Below, piece after piece: positions 27,900-35,808 of a stretch of DNA of 48,341 bases. The stretch is from positions 1 through 48,341 of the forward strand of contig CAKVEW010000024.1 of assembly GCA_934746015.1 (NCBI GenBank), written 5' to 3'. The notes under the pieces are model-generated. The model saw nothing but the letters and a program-made list of their open reading frames with translations. It was not told where the DNA came from and searched no databases. Position 1 is the first letter of the stretch. Every line of letters begins with the position of its first letter. Position numbers and translations under genes: made by a program. This stretch comes from an uncultured Clostridium sp. GTDB taxonomy: Bacteria > Bacillota > Clostridia > Clostridiales > Clostridiaceae.

Positions 27900-28697
27900 T
27901 TATTTATTGACCATATTTCTTTTATAATCCTTTATAGATTGTCCATTATATTTCTTAAACCAATTACTAAAATAGTTTGGATCATCAAAGCCTATTTTCT
28001 TTGAAATCTCATAAGCCTTAATATTAGGATTTTCTAACATTTTTAATGTTATTTCCATTTTAGTTTTTGTTATATATTCTCCAAAGTTCTCATTAGTTTT
28101 TTCCTTAAAGAATCTACTTAAATAGCTTGAATTTAAATAAAAATGTTGAGCTACACTTTTTAATGATAAATCTGCATTAGATATATTTTTTAATATATAT
28201 TTTTTTATTTGATTAATGTTTATATATTTATCATTATCTGTTTCTTCTGATTCAATTATTTCTGTAAGATCTCCAATAGTTTCTTTAATGCTCTTTACTT
28301 CATTAATTTCAAACTTTTCCTTTTGTATTCTTTCTTTTAATCTTAAAACTGCCTCTTTTAGTTCTTCATCATCTATTGGTTTTAATATAAAATCACTTAT
28401 TCCAAGCCTTACACTTCTTTTAGCGTATTCAAATTTATCATACCCAGTTATTACAATAACCTTAATATCTGGATATTTCTCTAAGAGATGCTTACTCATA
28501 TCTAGTCCATCAGTTAATGGCATATTTATATCAGTTAGAACTATATCTGGTTTATTTTTATCTATTAGGCTTAAACATTCATGAGCATTAGAGGCTTCCC
28601 CTATTATCTCAACTTCTAATTCATCCCAATCTATACAATTTCGTATAAGATTTCTTATTAAATATTCATCATCAACGATAATTATCTTTATTTTCAA
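27900..28697 (-). CDS. YesN-type response regulator, AraC output domain
   Basis: 265 residues. Receiver domain 1-120 with acidic pair D9/D10, phosphoacceptor D56 (LTDINMP) and K106 (LKPI). The linker is about 120-160, then an AraC double helix-turn-helix (about 165-262; SLKSVAQHFYLNSSYLSRFF, ISKKIGFDDPNYFSNWFKKY). It partners with the kinase 13 nt upstream. Likely controls sugar uptake or pentose genes in this locus. Confidence 0.94.
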   Translation of the reverse strand: MKIKIIIVDDEYLIRNLIRNCIDWDELEVEIIGEASNAHECLSLIDKNKPDIVLTDINMPLTDGLDMSKHLLEKYPDIKVIVITGYDKFEYAKRSVRLGISDFILKPIDDEELKEAVLRLKERIQKEKFEINEVKSIKETIGDLTEIIESEETDNDKYININQIKKYILKNISNADLSLKSVAQHFYLNSSYLSRFFKEKTNENFGEYITKTKMEITLKMLENPNIKAYEISKKIGFDDPNYFSNWFKKYNGQSIKDYKRNMVNK

Positions 28698-28710
28698 TGA
28701 AATCCTCCCT

Positions 28711-30471
28711 TTAACTAAGCTTTTCCTTAGGAATTTTTATACTTATCTTAGTCCCTTTACCAATTTTACTTTCAATTATAAACCTGAATTCATCTCCATA
28801 AAAAATTCTTAATCTTTCTTTTGTTGCTCTTAAACCTACCCCTATTCCTTTATTTATATAGATATCTTTTATCTTACTTTCTTCCATTCCTAATCCATTA
28901 TCTTCAACACTTAAATAAATACTCTCATCCTCTTGATAAGTTGATATAATTATCTTACCTTTTCCTTCTTTATTTCTTATGCCATGATAAATTGAATTTT
29001 CCACTAAAGGCTGTAAAACTAACTTTATTATTTTATATTCATTACATGAATTATCTAAATTATATTCACCCTCTAATAAGTCCCCATATCTCATCCCTTG
29101 AATTATTAAATAGTTTTTTATTGTATCAATTTCTTCTTTAATTGTTATTATGTTATTTCCTTCATTTAAACTTACCCTATAAAATTTACCTAAGGCTTTT
29201 ATCATTTTATATATTTTTTTATTTTCTCCTGATAAAGCAAGGGAATTTATAGAATCTAAAGTATTATATAAAAAATGTGGTTTAATTTGAGACATCAGCA
29301 AATCTAGTTCTATTTGCCTTTTATTTTCTTCATTTTCTTTTATTTCTTTCATAAGTTCTGTAATTTCTATTATGAGACAATTATATCTATCTTTCATTTG
29401 ACCAATTTCATCATTATAAGTTTTTATATTTACTAAATTAAACTTTCCATCTCCAACATCATTCATAGATTCACAAAGCTTGTTTATAGGGGCTGTAATA
29501 AACTTAGATAGAATCATGGCTCCTATAACTATTAATGCAAAGGTAATTAATATAAAATATCCTAATATATATTTTACATACTGATTTTGCTCTAATAGTT
29601 TATTATAGGAAGAAACTGAAACTATACTCCAATTAATATCTTCTACTAAAACATTAGATAAAATATAATTATCCTTCTCTATTTTCTTAGTTGTAGTGCC
29701 ATTATTAATACAAAAATTTATTTCATTTTCTAGCTTATTTAAAATTTCTATGTTACTATCCTTAGTAATAAAGTTATTTTCACTATCTCGAATAAATATT
29801 TTTGTTGAATATTTATCATCTAACTTTGTCCCAAAATCAAAGAATTTGTCCTCATCTATATTTATAATCATTATTCCCATAGGTTCTTGAGTATTTATAT
29901 TATTAATTAATCTAATAAAGGAAATATAATTCCTATCACTTTCCTTTATTATTCCAGCACAATTGTATTTTAAAATATACTCCCCATTTTTATTTAATAA
30001 TTCTTCATATAAGCTTGACTTCTTTATATCATCTAAATTAAAAGACTTATAAAAATAATTTTCAGAATAATATTTATTTCCTTCATAATCTAAGACATAT
30101 ATTGATGATATATTTGATTGAAAATTAGTAAATTGAGCTAAATAATCATTTATCTCATTCTTAGATGCCCTATCCTCTCTTTGATCAATACTTAAAGTAT
30201 TTTGAATATTATAAGAAGATATTATCATTTTAGAAACATTACTAACATTTCCTACTATAATATGCATATTTGATTTTGCACTTTCTAATACTTCTAAAGA
30301 GCTTTGTTCTAATTTTTCTAAAGTATATTTAGTATTTACTTTTTCATATACAATAGTTAACGCTACAATGGAAAATACAAAAACCAAAGTGAAATAAATA
30401 ATTATCTTTTTCATAATACTTAAGTTTAAGTAATTATCTTTTATTCTACTAATTTTTAATCTATTAACCAT
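28711..30471 (-). CDS. YesM-type sensor histidine kinase
   Basis: 586 residues. First membrane helix at about 21-42, extracellular sensor (about 43-300, Cache-like), second helix about 301-321, HAMP (322-375), phosphoacceptor H399 in SQIKPHFLYNTLDS, and HATPase_c with LQPLVENSIYHGI and DNGLGM. Its neighbour upstream is an orphan solute-binding lipoprotein, so sugar-bound lipoprotein may signal through the extracellular domain. The start may be internal (MKKIIIYF, residue 20). Confidence 0.93.
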   Translation of the reverse strand: MVNRLKISRIKDNYLNLSIMKKIIIYFTLVFVFSIVALTIVYEKVNTKYTLEKLEQSSLEVLESAKSNMHIIVGNVSNVSKMIISSYNIQNTLSIDQREDRASKNEINDYLAQFTNFQSNISSIYVLDYEGNKYYSENYFYKSFNLDDIKKSSLYEELLNKNGEYILKYNCAGIIKESDRNYISFIRLINNINTQEPMGIMIINIDEDKFFDFGTKLDDKYSTKIFIRDSENNFITKDSNIEILNKLENEINFCINNGTTTKKIEKDNYILSNVLVEDINWSIVSVSSYNKLLEQNQYVKYILGYFILITFALIVIGAMILSKFITAPINKLCESMNDVGDGKFNLVNIKTYNDEIGQMKDRYNCLIIEITELMKEIKENEENKRQIELDLLMSQIKPHFLYNTLDSINSLALSGENKKIYKMIKALGKFYRVSLNEGNNIITIKEEIDTIKNYLIIQGMRYGDLLEGEYNLDNSCNEYKIIKLVLQPLVENSIYHGIRNKEGKGKIIISTYQEDESIYLSVEDNGLGMEESKIKDIYINKGIGVGLRATKERLRIFYGDEFRFIIESKIGKGTKISIKIPKEKLS

Positions 30472-30483
30472 AATATATCCTCA

Positions 30484-31728
30484 TTATAAATTATTCATAT
30501 TATCTGCAAATTCTTCTGGGCTTATTTTCCCACTAATTAAATCCTCTACTAACCTTTTGTGAATATTTCCTTTTTCTTCTCCTAAATAAATATCCCAGTA
30601 AAGAAAATACTTCGAATCCTTAGTTACTTCTTTTAAAGTTTTAGATAATTCATTTACCTCTTCATGATCTTCTTTTTCCTGCCATGCTGGCAAACCTGTA
30701 CCAAACTCTGAAAACTTTTTTGATACATTTTCTGATATATATTTAATTGCTTCAACAGCTTCCTTTTTATGCTTACTGTTATTACTTACCATTAAGTAAT
30801 CTGTTGATCCCCCTAAGAAAACTTTTTCATTTAAGGGATACTTATCTATTGGAAAGTTACTTATGCCTATATCTTCTTTTACAGATGAGTTTTCTAAATC
30901 ACCTATAAACCAGTTTCCAGTATAATACATAGCTACTTTTCCATTTTTAAATTTCATTTCTAATTCATCTCTTGTTAATGTTAAGTTATCTTCATTAAAT
31001 GCTCCAGCCTCTGATAATTCCTTCATCTTATAAGCTGTTTTTAATAGCAAATCATAATTATTTCCCTCTAAAGCTGCCTTTACACCATTAATCCCTCCCT
31101 CTTGAAGGGCTAAGATATCATAATATAGCATAGTAGTCCATTTATCCATACCTGAAGTACCTAACGGAATTATGCCTAGCTTCGAAAAGGTTTTTATGCT
31201 TTGCAATAGTTCATCATAGTTTTTAGGAATATTAACATTATTTTCTTCAAATAATTTTTTATTATAATAAAAAGTTCCAATTGAAAGTGTAATAGGTAAT
31301 CCGTAAATTTCATCATTATATTCTATATTATCAAACATATCTTTTTTAACCTTATTCTTTATCTCATCATCTAAATATGGATTTAAATTTAATACCTTTC
31401 CAGCTTCTACAAAAGGTTTGCTAAAACCACTTCCCCATGAGAAGAATATATCTGGTAGTTCATTAGTTGAAATTGCAGTCTTTATTTTTGTTTTATATCT
31501 TTCATTTTCTACAATCTCAGATTTTATTTGAATATTAGGATTATTTTTATTCCATTCCTCTATTACGCCCTCTACTATACTTCCATTAGTTTTATCAGAT
31601 TTTTGTGTCCATATATGCCACATTGTTAAAGTAATGGGGTCTTCTTTTTTTTCTACCTTTTTCTCTGTACAACCATACATATTGCCTAATAAAACTATAA
31701 TTATTGAAAATATGGATACCTTTCTCAT
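30484..31728 (-). CDS. Orphan family-1 solute-binding lipoprotein, probable sugar sensor
   Basis: 414 residues. Signal peptide with lipobox-like MYGC (C20), a mature protein of the MalE/SBP_bac_1 fold (TLTMWHIWTQ, STNELPDIFFSWGSG, NGKVAMYYTGNWF). It has no matching permease genes, and stands directly before a YesM/YesN pair. That layout recalls clostridial three-component sugar sensors (binding protein, kinase, regulator). The ATG at 31726-31728 is chosen because AAAGGA lies 8 nt upstream; the earlier ATG is too close. Confidence 0.88.
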   Translation of the reverse strand: MRKVSIFSIIIVLLGNMYGCTEKKVEKKEDPITLTMWHIWTQKSDKTNGSIVEGVIEEWNKNNPNIQIKSEIVENERYKTKIKTAISTNELPDIFFSWGSGFSKPFVEAGKVLNLNPYLDDEIKNKVKKDMFDNIEYNDEIYGLPITLSIGTFYYNKKLFEENNVNIPKNYDELLQSIKTFSKLGIIPLGTSGMDKWTTMLYYDILALQEGGINGVKAALEGNNYDLLLKTAYKMKELSEAGAFNEDNLTLTRDELEMKFKNGKVAMYYTGNWFIGDLENSSVKEDIGISNFPIDKYPLNEKVFLGGSTDYLMVSNNSKHKKEAVEAIKYISENVSKKFSEFGTGLPAWQEKEDHEEVNELSKTLKEVTKDSKYFLYWDIYLGEEKGNIHKRLVEDLISGKISPEEFADNMNNL

Positions 31729-31892
31729 AAGCATATTCCTTTCTACTTTTATAAATAGATCTTTATATTTATAAGGAGTTACTTTTGAAATTTATTCTAG
31801 CTTAATTATATCATAATAAATACAACTTATTTCTTCAGAATACTTTCATTATCGACATTAAAAATTATTATTTTCACTTTTATAACAAATAC

Positions 31893-31930
31893 AATAATCC
31901 ATCATATATTAATATTTATGACGGATTATT
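31893..31930 (-). terminator. Terminator after the ABC-transporter lipoprotein
   Basis: AATAATCC (31893-31900) pairs with GGATTATT (31923-31930), extended by TCATA/TATGA across a mismatch. The T tract on the minus strand is interrupted. Confidence 0.65.
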
Positions 31931-31948
31931 GCATTAGCCTATATATTA

Positions 31949-32977
31949 CTATTTTGTTTCTTCAGTAAATTGTTTTTGCTTTTCTATTCCATAATTAATT
32001 ATTTCATTTGCTTTTATCCATTTAACTTTTACAGGGTAATTTGTTTCAACTGTTTCACCTTTTATTTTCTTATCTAAAACATCAATTATTGTTTTTCCAA
32101 TTTCATATGAATCTTGATCAACTATACCTGTTATTAATTGATTTTCTATTCCATTTTCCCATGTAGCTGTGTAGTCAAATCCAAAGTGATATATTTTACC
32201 ACCTTTTCCTTGTGATTTAATAGCTTCCATAACTCCTGTGTCTGGGCCTTCTGAACCTAATGAGAATACTGCTACCATATCTGGATTAGCAACTATTTGT
32301 CCTTCTATTTGTTGTTTTGAAACTGATGATTGGTCATTATCTTGAACAGCTTCTAACCATTGGAAGTTCTTTGCATCTTCTCCCATTACTTTTTCAAATC
32401 CTTTTTTAATACCTTCTTGTCTATATGTCATTGTTGTTTGTGTTAAATTAACTGCTGCAAGAGCTATTTTACCACTCTTAATTCCTTTTTCTTTTAATTC
32501 CTTAGCTCCTTCTTCTCCTAATTGTTCACCAGCTAACTTATTATCAGTACCTACATAAGATATTCTATTTTCAGATGTTTTTACATCAGCATCGAAAGTT
32601 ACTACTGGAATTCCAGCATCTTTAGCTTCTTTTACTTTGTTATCAAACATATCTGGGTCCATTGGTGCAATTGCTATACCTGCAACATTTTTTCTGATTG
32701 CTTCATCTACAAATCCAATATGTTTTTCATTTTTTTGTGCTTCACTTGGAGGAGTTGTTTTTACAACTAATTCATATCCTAAAGCTGCTGCCTCAAGTTG
32801 TGCTGCTTTTTTCATAGGTGACCAATATGCTCCTGTGTCAACTATAGGAATAAAGTAAATCACCTTTTTATCTTTAGAATCTCCTGCTGAAGCACTTCCA
32901 CCATTTCCTGCTCCACATCCTACTAATCCAGTTACCATAATTGCTGCTGATAATAATGCTATTATCTTCTTTTTCAT
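31949..32977 (-). CDS. Sugar ABC transporter substrate-binding lipoprotein (RbsB/XylF/MglB type)
   Basis: 342 residues. Signal peptide with lipobox LVGC (C21), then a Peripla_BP_4 fold (VIYFIPIVDTGAYWSPM, AIRKNVAGIAIAPMDPDMF, VVTFDADVKTS). Binds a monosaccharide for the adjacent ATPase and permease. The start is ATG 32975-32977 with a perfect AGGAGG 7 nt upstream. Order ATPase, permease, lipoprotein differs from mgl (lipoprotein first). Pentose specificity is inferred from locus content. Confidence 0.92.
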   Translation of the reverse strand: MKKKIIALLSAAIMVTGLVGCGAGNGGSASAGDSKDKKVIYFIPIVDTGAYWSPMKKAAQLEAAALGYELVVKTTPPSEAQKNEKHIGFVDEAIRKNVAGIAIAPMDPDMFDNKVKEAKDAGIPVVTFDADVKTSENRISYVGTDNKLAGEQLGEEGAKELKEKGIKSGKIALAAVNLTQTTMTYRQEGIKKGFEKVMGEDAKNFQWLEAVQDNDQSSVSKQQIEGQIVANPDMVAVFSLGSEGPDTGVMEAIKSQGKGGKIYHFGFDYTATWENGIENQLITGIVDQDSYEIGKTIIDVLDKKIKGETVETNYPVKVKWIKANEIINYGIEKQKQFTEETK

Positions 32978-33008
32978 AATAAAACCTCCTAAATTCATCC
33001 TTTATTTT

Positions 33009-34013
33009 TTATTTTGATTTTTTCTTTAAAACACCATTTCTTCTATAGAAATCTACAACTATAGCTATTATGATTATTGCACCAGTAACAGCTTGTTGAA
33101 TAAATGAGTTTACACCCAAAATTGATAATCCATTTTGGAATACTTGAATAGTGAATATACCTACTATAGCTCCACCTATTGTACCTACGCCACCTCCAAA
33201 GGCAACTCCGCCCATTATAGAACCAGCCATAGCATATAATTCTGGTCCATTTATTTCACTTGGTGCACCTACATTAATATTTGACATTAGTAGAATTCCA
33301 GCTATTGCAGCTAAAGCACCTTCAACTATATAAACCTTAATTATGTGTTTGTTTACGTTTATTCCTGATAATCTACTTGCTTCTTTATTTGATCCAACTG
33401 AGTAACAATATCTTCCGTATCTTGTATTTTTCATAATAAACATTACTGCTATAAATATTATGAAGAATATAACTGTGTTTGTATGGATTAAAGGAGTTCC
33501 TATCTTTGTATTTGATATATTATAAAACCATGCAGGTAATCCCTTAATGTAAATACCATTTGTTAAAAATAGTATTATTCCACGTATTAAATAGCTTGTA
33601 CCTAGTGTAAGTATAAAGGATTCTAGTTTAAATTTAGTTATTAAAATTCCATTTAAGCATCCCCATAATGCACCTACAATTAGAGCTGCTAGTATTGATA
33701 ATACTGGGTTAAAGCCATTTACTGATAAATATACTGCAACACATCCTGAGAAAGCTGCATTAGCCCCCATAGAAAGATCAACATTTCCAGTTATTAAAAT
33801 CATTGCGTATGCAACAGTTAATATTCCAACCGTTGGAATTTGTCTGAAGAAATTAGAAATATTAGCTATTCCTAAAAAGTCTGGACTTATAATAGAAAAT
33901 GATATAACCAAAACTACTAACACTAAATATATTGAGTACTTAGATACTAACTCCTTTAGGTCTGTTTTTTTCTTTTGCTTTACCTCTTTACTTTCTAAAA
34001 CCTTTTCACTCAT
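33009..34013 (-). CDS. Sugar ABC transporter permease (RbsC/XylH type)
   Basis: 334 residues with about ten membrane segments, BPD_transp_2 family (TVGILTVAYAMILITGNVDL, SMGANAAFSGCVAVYL, MAGSIMGGVAFGGGVGTIGG). Forms the membrane channel. The ATG at 34011-34013 overlaps the stop codon of the ATPase (TAATATG-like junction), so translation is coupled. GGAGG lies 11 nt upstream. Confidence 0.92.
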   Translation of the reverse strand: MSEKVLESKEVKQKKKTDLKELVSKYSIYLVLVVLVISFSIISPDFLGIANISNFFRQIPTVGILTVAYAMILITGNVDLSMGANAAFSGCVAVYLSVNGFNPVLSILAALIVGALWGCLNGILITKFKLESFILTLGTSYLIRGIILFLTNGIYIKGLPAWFYNISNTKIGTPLIHTNTVIFFIIFIAVMFIMKNTRYGRYCYSVGSNKEASRLSGINVNKHIIKVYIVEGALAAIAGILLMSNINVGAPSEINGPELYAMAGSIMGGVAFGGGVGTIGGAIVGIFTIQVFQNGLSILGVNSFIQQAVTGAIIIIAIVVDFYRRNGVLKKKSK

Positions 34014-34014
34014 A

Positions 34015-35508
34015 TTAATTGATACCTCCAAGCGTAGCTAATTTCATAATTTCTTCCTGACTTGCTTCTTCTCTAGTAAGCTCCCCAGTTATTTTTCCTT
34101 CACACATAACATATATTCTGTCTGACATACCTAGTAATTCTGGTAACTCAGAAGATATTATGATTACTATTTTCCCTTTTCTTACAAGATCATTCATTAT
34201 TTCATATATTTCAGCCTTTGTTCCTACATCTATTCCCTTTGTTGGCTCATCAAAGATGAAAACTTCTGAATCTGAATTTAACCACTTAGCCAAAACTACC
34301 TTTTGTTGGTTTCCTCCTGAAAGAGTTCCTGCCATAACATCAATGTTGGCAACTTTTATTTGTATTGCATTTCTAAATCTTTCTCCTATATCTTTTAATT
34401 CTTTATGGTTTAAACGAAAAGATTTTAAGTTAGTTAGTGTTATATTGTCTACTACACTCATTTGTAAAGATAATCCTTGATTCTTTCTATCTTCAGTTAA
34501 TAAGCATATTCCATTTTTTATGGAATCTATTGGTGAATTTAACTTTATCTCCTTACCATTAATTTTTACTTTACCGCTCTTAATTGGATCTGCACCAAAA
34601 ACTAATCTCATTAATTCCGTTCTTCCAGCTCCAACTAATCCTGCAATACCTAAGACTTCTCCTTTTCTCGCTTTAAAGCTTATACTTTTTACTTTGTTGT
34701 TGTAATCACATAAGTTTTCTGCTTCTAAAACATACTCCTTAGGTTCAAAAATTTCTTTTGGAAACAACTCTGTTATATCTCTTCCAACCATCATATTTAT
34801 AAGTTGCTTCTCATTTATTCCCTTCATTTCGCATTCATTTATATAAGTACCATCTCTTAGGACAGTAGCTCTATCACATATTTCAAATACTTCCTTTAAT
34901 CTATGGGATATGTAGATTATTGCAACTCCCTCTTCTTTCAAAGCTTTTATAACTTTAAACAAGTTTTCAACATCTTTTTCTGACAGGGATGTTGTAGGTT
35001 CATCAAATATAATTGCCTTTGCATCTAAGCTTATTGCCCTTGCAATTTCTATCATTTGTTTTTTTGCAGTTGGTAACTTTTCTACTATATCCTTTGGTTT
35101 AATATCAACATTTAATTTATTAAGGATCTTTTCTGTATCTGAGTATAATCTATCGAAGTCTATTATTTTTAGTACATTATTCTTATATGGTAATCTTCCC
35201 ATATAAATATTTTCAGCAACTGATAAGCTTTCAGATAAATTTAATTCTTGATGAACAAAGCCAATTCCTATTTCCTTAGCCTTATCTGGAGTTATTGTTC
35301 CAAAATTAATTCCTTCAACTAATATCTCCCCTTCGTCTTGACCTTGAACTCCACCAAGTATTTTCATCAGTGTTGATTTACCTGCACCATTTTCTCCTAG
35401 TAATCCATGTACTTCACCTTTTCTTATTATTAACTGTGCTCCCTTAAGTGCATAAACTCCAGGAAATCTCTTATGAATATTTTTCATTTCTAAAAGTACA
35501 TTACTCAA
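34015..35508 (-). CDS. Sugar ABC transporter ATPase (MglA/XylG type)
   Basis: 497 residues, two fused ATP-binding domains. Domain 1 has GENGAGKST and the IIFDEPTTSLSEKD Walker B. Domain 2 has a degenerate Walker A (GLVGAGRTELMR), LSGGNQQKVVLAKWL and VFIFDEPTKGIDVG, the standard asymmetric pattern of monosaccharide importers. The start is TTG at 35506-35508, 8 nt after GGGGG; the longer ATG reading would place the ribosome binding site inside the gene. First gene of the transporter operon, with a promoter at 35547-35575 and a cre-like site at its start. Confidence 0.92.
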   Translation of the reverse strand: MSNVLLEMKNIHKRFPGVYALKGAQLIIRKGEVHGLLGENGAGKSTLMKILGGVQGQDEGEILVEGINFGTITPDKAKEIGIGFVHQELNLSESLSVAENIYMGRLPYKNNVLKIIDFDRLYSDTEKILNKLNVDIKPKDIVEKLPTAKKQMIEIARAISLDAKAIIFDEPTTSLSEKDVENLFKVIKALKEEGVAIIYISHRLKEVFEICDRATVLRDGTYINECEMKGINEKQLINMMVGRDITELFPKEIFEPKEYVLEAENLCDYNNKVKSISFKARKGEVLGIAGLVGAGRTELMRLVFGADPIKSGKVKINGKEIKLNSPIDSIKNGICLLTEDRKNQGLSLQMSVVDNITLTNLKSFRLNHKELKDIGERFRNAIQIKVANIDVMAGTLSGGNQQKVVLAKWLNSDSEVFIFDEPTKGIDVGTKAEIYEIMNDLVRKGKIVIIISSELPELLGMSDRIYVMCEGKITGELTREEASQEEIMKLATLGGIN

Positions 35509-35532
35509 ACTGTGATCCCCCCCTCTTTTATA

Positions 35533-35544
35533 AATCGTTTTCAA
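35533..35544. promoter_or_regulatory. cre-like site at the transporter promoter
   Basis: Minus strand TTGAAAACGATT, then TAT. It matches the WTGNNARCGNWWW part of the CcpA consensus but lacks the final CA. It overlaps the predicted transcription start, a classic repression position. Confidence 0.45.
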
Positions 35545-35546
35545 AT

Positions 35547-35575
35547 ATTATATTACAGTATCCTACATCTTTAAA
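35547..35575 (-). promoter_or_regulatory. Promoter of the sugar transporter operon
   Basis: Minus strand TTTAAA (35570-35575), 17-bp spacer, TATAAT (35547-35552). Upstream, GATATCTTTA (35582-35591) and TAAAGATATC (35632-35641) form a 10-bp inverted repeat 40 nt apart, a possible regulator site. Confidence 0.6.
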
Positions 35576-35643
35576 ATATGAGATATCTTTACTTAATTCT
35601 TTGTTTTGTTTACCTCTTTAAAACATTTACATAAAGATATCAA

Positions 35644-35690
35644 TATAATGTTAGTTGTTCCGTCGCGTGCTCCAAGTCGCCATAATATAA
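35644..35690. repeat. GC-rich dispersed element, copy 2
   Basis: The core TAGTTGTTCCGTCGCGTGCT plus CCAAGTCGCC (35652-35681) matches copy 1 (10164-10193) at 26 of 30 positions. ACTGAATGAAATAAT (35708-35722) matches the downstream part of copy 1. The flanking stem is more degenerate than in copy 1. Confidence 0.75.
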
Positions 35691-35732
35691 CAAAGATCTT
35701 CTCAAGCACTGAATGAAATAATAAATGTCTAA

Positions 35733-35782
35733 AAAGTAAAAAAATCAAAAACTCATTTTTGAATTTTTGATTTTTACTTTGC
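35733..35782 (-). terminator. Terminator of the GH3 gene
   Basis: AAATCAAAAACTCA and the TTTTTGATTTTTACTTT arm form a long AT-rich stem just after the GH3 stop, with T-rich sequence on the minus strand. Confidence 0.6.
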
Positions 35783-35808
35783 TTATTTATAGGAATTTTA
35801 TTAAATTT

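Noticed and set aside
34160..34480. 106-aa plus-strand frame over the ABC ATPase
   Set aside because: Antisense shadow with no ribosome binding site.
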